Program-made: the position numbers and the translations under genes | NCBI RefSeq assembly: GCF_023065955.2 | Contig: NW_026622974.1 | Span: forward strand, 37,356,718-37,420,717 | Direction of reading: 5' to 3' | Source of the DNA: Ursus arctos | Taxonomy: Eukaryota; Chordata; Mammalia; Carnivora; Ursidae | Length of the DNA: 64,000 nt | Notes under the pieces: generated by a model | Seen by the model: the letters and a program-made list of their open reading frames with translations, nothing else | Databases searched by the model: none | Told to the model about the DNA's origin: nothing | Part shown: positions 56,930-64,000 of the stretch, piece by piece | Layout of the letters: each line of letters begins with the position of its first letter | Position numbering within the stretch: position 1 is the stretch's first letter

Positions 56930-56982
56930 GAGTGGGGACGCAGCAGGAGCCGTGGGAGCACGAGGCCAGCCCCTCCCTCTGA
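56930..56982 (+). CDS. Candidate terminal exon of the plus-strand RALGDS-like gene
   Basis: Preceded by the acceptor-like GGCTCTTCTTCAG. Joined to the exon ending at 56516 it keeps phase (A + GA makes Arg) and reads VGTQQEPWEHEASPSL to a TGA at 56980-56982. I do not know this tail from any family member, and no clear AATAAA follows soon after, so it is only a candidate. Confidence 0.3.
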
Positions 56983-57086
56983 GGGAAGGAGAGCAAGGAA
57001 GACTTTCCCTGGGGTCCCCCAAGGCCACGTAAGAGGGGAGGAGGCTGTCCCCATGCCCAGACAGCCCTTCCCCAGCACCCACTTAC

Positions 57087-57275
57087 CTAGTGGGGAGGGG
57101 CAGGCGTCTTTGCTGCACACAGTAAATCTGGACTTGAAGAGTACATGGAAATTCTGCTTCGGTTAGAACCTGAGCGTTGGGGTTTGGTTCTTTCACTTGC
57201 TGGGCTGACGAGACACATACACTCTCCAGGACTCCTCGAATGAAGAGCTCTTGCAGGATCCCGGGCGTCCTGGAC
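57087..57275 (-). CDS. Candidate exon of unknown gene, minus strand
   Basis: 189 bases between an excellent acceptor CCCCTCTCCCCTCCCCAG and an excellent donor TAG|GTAAGTGGG on the minus strand. One frame is open across the whole exon (SRTPGILQELFIRGVLESVC... to ...CVQQRRLPLPTR, codons split at both ends). Another frame ends in TAG exactly at the exon end. It matches nothing I know. Lying upstream of the minus-strand linker exons, it could be a 5' exon of that RALGDS-like gene, or a chance pairing of sites. Confidence 0.3.
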   Translation of the reverse strand, partial: VQDARDPARALHSRSPGECMCLVSPASERTKPQRSGSNRSRISMYSSSPDLLCAAKTPAPPH

Positions 57276-57939
57276 CTGGGGAGGGGAGAGGGGCATGTTT
57301 TCCCAAAGACAGGATGGTTTCGGGTCGTGATCCTGGGCCAGGGCCAGAGACAGCCTGTCACTGCTCCCGACTCTAAGGCTGAGGGGATCTTTCTCAGGCA
57401 CAGCGATGCCCACTGAACGCGGGGACTTCAGAAAGGACACACTCCTGGACCAGGTCCTGCCCCAGGACAGTGACTGCCTTCCCCAGCTCTGGAGGAAAAG
57501 GGACATCTTCAGCCTCTATGGGCGGGGGTCTTCTGTCCCACCAGCAGGCACTGGATGGTTTCTAGTCTGCCTCTGGAAATGCACCAGCACTGAGTGGGCC
57601 AATCACTGTCCACACACGAACATGGACCACGTGCTAAGGAAATGCTGGAGGTGATCCTGTGCATATGGCCTGTGGGCTGGAGGCTTCAGTGCCCTCCAGG
57701 GGCTGCGGGCCTCTTTCCCTGGATGGGAATCCTGGAGTCTTGTCTCTGCCCTCAGGACTCCCTTCCTGCTGGTTTCCGGACCAAGGGAGAGACTGTGGTG
57801 TGGCTGGGAAGGCTCCCCCCCCCACCCGGCCTCCTTCCTTCCACACACATCACTGCTCCCCAAGAAGCAGGGGCTGCTGCTCCCACCTGCCCCACACACG
57901 GCTGGTGTAAGGCACACATTCCCTCCAAGGTCCAGCCTT

Positions 57940-57991
57940 GGCTCCATCACATACAGGGTGCCCACGGCTCCATCACATACAGGGTGCCCAC
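57940..57991. repeat. 26-bp tandem duplication
   Basis: GGCTCCATCACATACAGGGT plus GCCCAC occurs twice without change (57940-57965 and 57966-57991). The exact identity implies a very recent duplication. Confidence 0.95.
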
Positions 57992-58365
57992 GGCTGCCTG
58001 GCTGGGTCAGGAGTCCAGGAGAGCTCTCCTTTCCTGGGATCAGGGTTCCTATTCCTGGCCAGAGAAAGACGTCCCATCTGTCCTCTGCTGGAGAAGGTGA
58101 ATTCCTGGGCCGGGTGGCCCTCAGGTTCCTGAGGACATGGCGGTCCCCACAGGTCCCCTGGAGAGAAGGGTGTTGGGCACCCCTGTCTGGGAGAACAGTG
58201 AGCAGCACCCATCCCAGGCTGCAGGTGCACCCATCACCCAGCATGCTTGTCCTCGGACTTGCCCCCGGGAGCTCTGGCTGGGTTTTTCAGTTGTATTTTC
58301 AGGAGTGTTCAGCACAGTGGTGGTGGAGATAGCAGGGAACGGAACAACACTAATGCCCAAGGAGA

Positions 58366-58573
58366 TGGATGGTGGCTCAGTCAGTTAAGCCACTGACTCT
58401 TGATTTTGACTCTGGATGTGGTGTCATGGTCGTGGGATTGAGCCCCACATAGGGTCTGTGTTCAGTGCAGCGTGGGCTCAGGATTCTCCTTCCACCTCCT
58501 GCCTCTCCTATTATTCTCATGCATGCGCTCTCTCTCTCTAAAATAAATAAATAAACAAAATCTTTATAAAAAC
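58366..58573 (+). mobile_element. SINEC, forward
   Basis: 'ggatggtggctcagtcagttaagcc' head (first bases diverged), 'catggtcgtgggattgagcccc', AAATAAATAAATAAACAAAATCTTT tail. Confidence 0.88.
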
Positions 58574-58717
58574 TGAGGAGGGCACATGCTGTGATGAACA
58601 CTGGGTGTTATACATAACTAACGAATCATTAAACACTACATCAAAAACTATGTGCTATACACTAGCTAACTGCACATAATAAAAAATAAAAATAGAATCA
58701 TACAGAATGTACTTTTA
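58574..58717 (+). mobile_element. L1 3'-end fragment, forward
   Basis: 'gctgtgatgaacactgggtgttatacataactaacgaatc', 'aacactacatcaaaaac' is the sense-strand L1 3' UTR. It is the only clearly forward L1 piece in the window. Confidence 0.85.
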
Positions 58718-58730
58718 AAAAATTGTAAGA

Positions 58731-58954
58731 GGGGCGCCTGGGTGGCACAGCGGTTAAGCATCTGCCTTCGGCTCAGGGCGTGATCCTGGCGTTCTGGGAT
58801 CGAGCCCCACGTCAGGCTCCTCCGCTATGGGCCTGCTTCTTCCTCTCCCACTCCCCCTGCTTGTGTTCCCTCTCTCGCTGGCTGTCTCTATCTCTGTCGG
58901 ATAAATAAATAAAATCTTAAAAAAAAAAAATAAAATAAAAAAATAAAAAAATAA
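58731..58954 (+). mobile_element. SINEC, forward, young arctoid-type copy
   Basis: GGGGCGCCTGGGTGGCACAGCGG head, 'gcgtgatcctggcgttctgggatcgagcccc', and a long A-rich tail. AAAAATTGTAAGA flanks it (58718-58730 and about 58956). Confidence 0.95.
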
Positions 58955-60650
58955 AAAATTGTAAGAAATCATAACATTAATTTTGCCATTTTAAACATTT
59001 TCAGTATAAAGTTCAGTAATGTTAAGTATATTTACACTGCTATGAACATACCTCCAGAACGTTCCGTCTTGCAAATCTGAAATCCTGTACTCATTCTTTT
59101 TTTTATATTTTATTTAAATTCAATTAGCCAACATAGAGTGCATCATTAGTTTTTGATGTAGTGTTCAATGACTCATTAGTTGCATGCTCATCAGATCAGC
59201 ATCTTTATTTTTCTAATTTAAATTTTAGTTAACATACAGTGCAATATTGGTTTCTGGAGTACAATTCTGTGATTCATCACTTAATAGGACACCCAGAGCT
59301 TATCACAGCAAGTGCCCTCCTTAATCCCCATCACCGACTAGCCCCTCCCCCACCCCCTCTCTCCAGGGACCCTCAGTTTGTTCTCTATCATGAAGATTCT
59401 CTTATGGTTTGTTTCCTTCTCTGCTTTTTTTTCTTTTCCCTGTTCCCACATGTTCATCTATTTTCTTTCTTAAATTCCACATATGAGTGGGATCATATGG
59501 TATTTGTCTTTCTCTGACGGGCCTTTGACTGTCTGCACCCATTAAATCACAGCTTCCCCCTTTTCCCCCTTCCCTGAATCTCCTGGTTACTACCAGTCTA
59601 GCTTCTATTTCTGGAAATATGGCTACTTTGGAGAGCTCCCAGCTGTGGATTCCTACAGTATTTGTCTTTTTGTGAGGGCTTATTTCACGGAGCCTCGTGT
59701 CCTCAAGGTTCATGCATGTGGTAGCAGGTGTCAGGATTTCCTTCCTTGGTAAGACTCAATGATATTTCATTGATGGATAGACCACATTTGGTTTATCCAT
59801 TTATCCATTGGTGGACATTTGAGTTGCTTCTACCATTTGGCCATTTGTCTATTGTGAAGAGAGCTGCTGTCACATGGGTGTGCAAATATCTCTTCCAGAA
59901 CCTGCTTTCTGATTCTTTTGAATATATACCCAGAGGTGGGATTGCTGGATCATACTGTACTTGCATTTTTAGTTTTTGAGATGCTTCGATACTGTTTTCC
60001 ATAGTGGTACACCATTTTACAATCACACCAGCGGTGCACAAAAGTTCCACTTTCTCCACATCTTCGCCAACATTGGGTGTTTTCTGTTTCTGGTTGTCTT
60101 TTTTTCCCAGTAGCCATCAGAATGAATGTAGATGATATCTCTGTGGTTTGGTTTAGTCTTCTCTGCTTATTAATCATATTGAGCATATTTTCTTATGCTT
60201 GTCAATTAGATATGTCAATTCAAGTCCTCTGCCCATTTTTAAATCAAGTCATTTGATTGTTTTGTTATTTGCTGTACAAGTTCTTTATTTATTCTGGATA
60301 TTAACTCATCATCAGATATACGATTTGCAAATATTTTCTCCCATTCTGTAGGTTGTCTTTTCACCTGTTGTATCCTGTGATTCACAATAGTTTTTTACTT
60401 TGATGTAGTCCTATTTGCCTTTTATTGTTGTTGTTGCTGTGTTTTTGGTGTCCTAGCTAAGAAATCATTGTCCTATCCAGTGTCATGAAGCTTTTCCCCT
60501 ATGTCTTCTTATGGGAGATGGACAGTTTTAGGACTTTCATTGAGGTCTTTGATCCATTTTTTAGTCATTTCTGTAAGAGGTGAAATGGAAGGGTCCATCT
60601 TTGTTCTTTTACATGGGGATATCCAGTTTCCCAACACAATTTTTTTTACA
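58955..60650 (-). mobile_element. Old L1, reverse, split by a younger L1 3' fragment
   Basis: 'ttttgccattttaaacattttcagtataaagttcagt' (3' UTR), then after 59520 'cagcttcccccttttcccccttcc', 'ttgctggatcatactgtacttgc', 'tccacatcttcgccaacattgggtgttttctg' in antisense ORF2 order. Broken ORF2 frames at 59793-60186 (minus). Confidence 0.8.
59099..59515 (-). mobile_element. Younger L1 3' fragments, reverse
   Basis: Two overlapping 3' UTR starts: 'aaattcaattagccaacatagagtgcatc' (59116) and 'aatttaaattttagttaacatacagtgcaatatt' (59216), then 'accctcagtttgttctctatc' and 'catatgagtgggatcatatgg'. Two short insertions or one with a partial duplication. Confidence 0.75.
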
Positions 60651-61545
60651 TTTAAATTTATTTAAATCCAACTACTTAACATAAATAATGTATTATTATT
60701 TTCAAAGGTAGAGTTCAGTGATTCATCAGTTGTATATAACACCCAGTGCTCATTACATCACGTGCCCTTCTTAATGCCCATCACCCATTATTCCATCTCT
60801 TCCCCCCCTCAGCAACTTTCAGTTTGTTTCCTATGATTAAGAGTCTCTTATGGTTTATCTCCATCTCTGATTTTGTCTTGTTTTCTTTTTCCCTCCCTTC
60901 CTCAATGATCCTCTGTTTTGTTTCTTAAATTCCATATATGAGTGAAATCATATAATTGTCTTCCTCTGATTGACTTATTTCACTTGGCATAATCCCCTTC
61001 AGTTCCAACCATGTCGATGCAAATGGTAGTATTCATCCTTTCTGATAGCTGAGTAATATTCCATTGTATATATGAACCACATCTTCTTTATCCATTCATC
61101 TGTTGAAGGGCATCTCGGCCCCTTCTACAGTTTGGCTATTGTGGACATTGCTGCTATGAACATTGGGGTGCATGTGCCCCTTCTTTTCACTACATCTGTA
61201 TCTTTGGGATAAATACCTGATAGTGCAATTGTTGGGTCATAGGGTAGCTCTATTTTTAACTTCTCGAGTAACCTCCGCACTGTTTTCCAGAGTGGCTATA
61301 CCAGCTTGCATTCCTACCTTGCGTACCAGTGTAGGAGGAGGGTTCCTGTTTCTCCACATCCTCTCCAACATTTGCTCTTCCCTGTCTTGTTTATTTTGGC
61401 CATTCTAACTGGTGCGGGGTGGTATCTCATGTGGTTGTGATTTGTATTTCCCTGACGGCTAGTGATGTTGAACATTTTTTCATGTGTCTGTTAGCCATTT
61501 GTATGTCTTCTTTGGAGAAGTGTCTGTGTATGTCTTCTGTCCAAT
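60640..61545 (-). mobile_element. L1, reverse, 5'-truncated
   Basis: T run and 'aatccaactacttaacataaataatg', 'ataacacccagtgctcattacatc', then ORF2 C-terminus antisense ('ttgtggacattgctgctatgaacattggggtgc'). Confidence 0.88.
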
Positions 61546-61842
61546 TTTTTTTTTACAGATTTATTTATTTGAGAGAGAGAGAGAGAGAGAAGGGGCAGAG
61601 GGAGGGGAGAGAATCCTCAAGAAGACTCCTCGCTTGATTGTGGAGGCTGTCACAGGGTGGCGGTCAATCTCAGGAACCTGAGATCATGACCTCAGTGGAA
61701 ATCAAGAGTTGGGCACCTGACCGACTGAGCCACCCAGGCACCCCACGAATAGATTTTTAAGTAATCTCTACACCCACATGGGGCTGGAAAACCTTGAGAT
61801 TAAGAGTCACAGGCTCTACTGACTGAGCCAGCTGAGTGCTCT
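61545..61842 (-). mobile_element. SINEC dimer, reverse
   Basis: First unit: 'acagatttatttatttgagagagag' to GAGCCACCCAGGCACCCC (61744). Then a second short unit: 'gatttttaagtaatctctacacccacatgggg' to GAGCCAGCTGAGTGCTC. Confidence 0.88.
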
Positions 61843-62880
61843 TAGGAAGCATGAATTAATATGGATAGATCGGGCATGGAGCTCTGCTATGAGTTTGTCA
61901 CCGGAATGATATAAGACACCTTTAGTATTTTATTGCTTTGTGCTCAAGGGTTTCTCTCTCAGGACTTAGGCATTCTGGGACAACTTGGGGCATGCGGAAA
62001 TTAATACTGCCATCCTGCTGTCCTGCACTATGCTATAACTGAATCCAGAACATCCCAACATGGGCCATGATATCTTCCTTCTAATTTTGTAGTGTGCCTG
62101 TAACAAAAATATATACATGACAGAGAAGACATGAAGACCTATCATAGGTTCGTGTTGATTTGATTACAAGAGGATTCACCCAAACCCCTATTTTGGTGTC
62201 TTTTTTGTTTGAGGCCACCAAGCTTTTCCACTCTAAGCATTATATCTTAATAAAAGTCAGGAGGGATGAGAGGCTGAGGCTGGCCTGTTTGACAATGGCA
62301 TGGATTATTTTTTAACACCTTTCTCCTCTTTTAGACAAAATTATTTTCCACAGTAATTGTGAAATGAAACGATTCCATTTCATGCCTACTCTTACTAAAC
62401 AAAAATAGTACCACTTGGAATCTGCCCTCCTTTTCACTGTTTTAAATTTTAAACATAAATAGTCCAAGTAGACAGAGGTAAAATAACTCAATTTACGTCT
62501 TTTGTCTTTACATCCTCAGTGCTGTCATTGCTTTCTTTGAATCTCCTGTTTAGATGCAGAGATAAGTAGTTTGCCCATGAAGGGGTCTTATAATTGGAAA
62601 GGGGCACACTTGGCTGAGACAGGAGTTGAGGGGCCTGCTGTATCACTGGAATTTCCAGAATTGAAATTATCTGTAGAATATGATATTTCTTAAAAACAAG
62701 TTATAAAAAATGCTAATTTGCTAATATCTATGTTGAAAGCCAATGGTAACCATAGCATTTGTTTAGATTTAGAAATTAGACCAACAAAATATTTTTTCTG
62801 GAAAGGAATATTTTATCACTGATGTTTAGAGTTGCTGGTTGAGTGATTAATAAAGAGAAGTTGGCTTTTGGTTGATCACT
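61843..62880. other. Single-copy AT-rich DNA, no gene seen
   Basis: No recognisable repeat, exon or RNA gene, and no open frame above 60 codons. Confidence 0.4.
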
Positions 62881-62881
62881 A

Positions 62882-62932
62882 TTTAATTAATTTAATTTAA
62901 TTTAATTTAATTTAATTTAATTTAATTTAATT
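62882..62932. repeat. (TTTAA)n microsatellite at an L1 tail
   Basis: About ten ATTTA/TTTAA units directly before the L1 3' UTR, probably grown from its poly(A) tail. Confidence 0.93.
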
Positions 62933-64000
62933 TGTTTTTGATGTAGTGTTCAATGGTTCATTAGTTGAGTATAACACCCAGTGCTCATCTCAAGATGTGC
63001 CCTCCTTAATACCCATCACCCCCATCTCCCCACCCCCTCCCTTCTGTAATCCTCAGTTTGTTTCCCAGAGTCCAGAGTCTCTCATGGTTTGTATCCTTCT
63101 TCTGTCCCTTTCTTGACTGGATTATTTGTTCTTTGTGTGTTGAGTTTGATAAGTTCTTTATAGATCTTGGATACTAGCCCTTTGTCTGTTTTGTCATTTG
63201 CAAATATCTTCTCCCATTCCATGGGTTGCCTCTTAGTTTTGTTGACTGTTTCCTTTACCAAGCAGAAGCTTTTTATCTTGATGAAGTCCCAAGAGTTCAT
63301 TTTTGCTTTTGTATCCCTTGCCTTAAGAGACGTGTGTTGCAAGAAGTTGCTGCAACTGATGTCGAAGAGGTTACTGCCTGTGCTCTCTAGGATTTTGATG
63401 GATTCCTGTCTCACATTTAGATCTTTCATCCATTTTGAGTTTATCTTTGTGTATGGTGTAAGAGAATGGTCCAGTTTCATCCTTCTGCATGTGGCTGCCC
63501 AATTTTCCCAGCACCATTTATTGAAGAGACTGTCTTTCTTCCATTGGATATTCTTTCCTGCTTTGTCAAAGATTAGTTTGACCATAGAGTTAAGGATCCA
63601 TTTCTGGCTTCTCTATTCTGTTCCATTGATCTATGTGTCTGTTTTTGTGCTAGTACCGTACTGTATTGATACTCACAGATTTGTAATGTAGCTTGAAGTC
63701 AGGCATTGTGATGCCTCCAGCTTTGGTTTTCTTTTTCAACATTCCCCTGTAGATTCAGGGTCTTTTCTGATTCCATACAAATCTTAGGATTGGTTGTTCC
63801 AGCTCTGTGAAAAATGGTGATGGTATTTTGATAGGGATTGCATTGAATGTGTAGATTGCTCTGGGCAGCATAGACATTTTAACTATGTTTATTCTTCCAA
63901 TCTATGAGCGTGGAATGTTTTTCCATCTCTTTGTGTCTTCCTCAACTTCTTTCATAAGTGTTCTGTAGTTTCTAGAGTACAGATCCTTTACCTCTTTGGC
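62933..64000 (-). mobile_element. L1, reverse, continuing beyond the window
   Basis: 'gtttttgatgtagtgttcaatggttcattag' and 'acccagtgctcatctcaagatgtgccc' (3' UTR), then at about 63108 a jump into ORF2 ('cttgactggattatttgttctttgtgtgttgag'), which shows that an internal segment is missing. A minus frame at 63082-63585 (167 codons) is an ORF2 C-terminal part. The rest is cut by the window edge. Confidence 0.88.

Larger units (their letters stand above)
56983..58365. other. GC-rich DNA with a candidate minus-strand exon, otherwise unrecognised
   Basis: Long frames on both strands (for example 57594-58100 plus and 57603-58244 minus, 213 codons) are opposite-strand shadows in GC-rich DNA. None has a domain that I know. 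Confidence 0.35.

Noticed and set aside
57603..58244. 213-codon minus-strand open frame in the GC-rich island
   Set aside because: No known domain, overlapped by several other open frames of similar length on both strands, and it spans a recent 26-bp duplication. High GC lowers stop frequency.
62882..62932. CRISPR-like regular repeat
   Set aside because: A five-base microsatellite without spacers in a mammalian genome. No CRISPR array exists in the window.

Overview
This is nuclear DNA from a carnivoran mammal, most likely an arctoid such as a bear or a seal. The evidence is about 37 copies of the tRNA-Lys-derived carnivore SINE (SINEC). Several are the 'GCCTGGGTAGCGCAGTCGTTAAGCGTCTGCC...' type, which I associate with bears and pinnipeds. 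They sit among carnivore-type L1 elements, MLT1 (MaLR) LTRs, MIR and L2. I see no bacterial genes, CRISPR, rRNA or intact tRNA gene.

Layout. 1-8 kb: mostly AT-rich single-copy DNA and very old repeats. It includes a pair of diverged direct ~0.5-kb repeats (3568-4080 and 5942-6441) that look like the two LTRs of a decayed LTR retroelement. 8-17.6 kb: SINEs, a truncated L1 with an exact target duplication, and an MLT1 LTR. 17.6-27 kb: a stack of minus-strand L1s with nested SINEs. 27-34 kb: MLT1 LTRs, MIR and L2. 35.4-42.3 kb: one long, internally deleted minus-strand L1 that keeps a 5'-UTR-like end and is riddled with SINEs, some nested in others. 43.2-45.4 kb: another old L1. 48.0-50.76 kb: the youngest L1, 5'-truncated, with long stretches of readable ORF2. 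58.4-64 kb: more L1 and SINE sequence, running off the right edge.

The only likely protein-coding signal from a host gene is the GC-rich island at about 51.4-58.3 kb. On the plus strand, two short exons with good splice sites and matching phase (56141-56235 and 56422-56516) encode the C-terminal end of a RasGEF catalytic domain of the RALGDS/RGL4 family. A possible last exon lies at 56930-56982. On the opposite strand, 52692-52863 and about 51400-52430 form an exon pair encoding an acidic, then Ala-Pro-rich linker like the one between the two RasGEF modules of RALGDS. Much of this linker is a minisatellite and it contains a frameshift. I could not find the central catalytic exons or the RasGEF-N exons on either strand. 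The island therefore looks like rearranged, probably partly degraded copies of a RALGDS-like gene family, not one complete gene.

Everything else is repeats and single-copy DNA with no recognisable genes. Boundaries of old repeats are approximate, and family names come from remembered consensus sequences, not from a database search.
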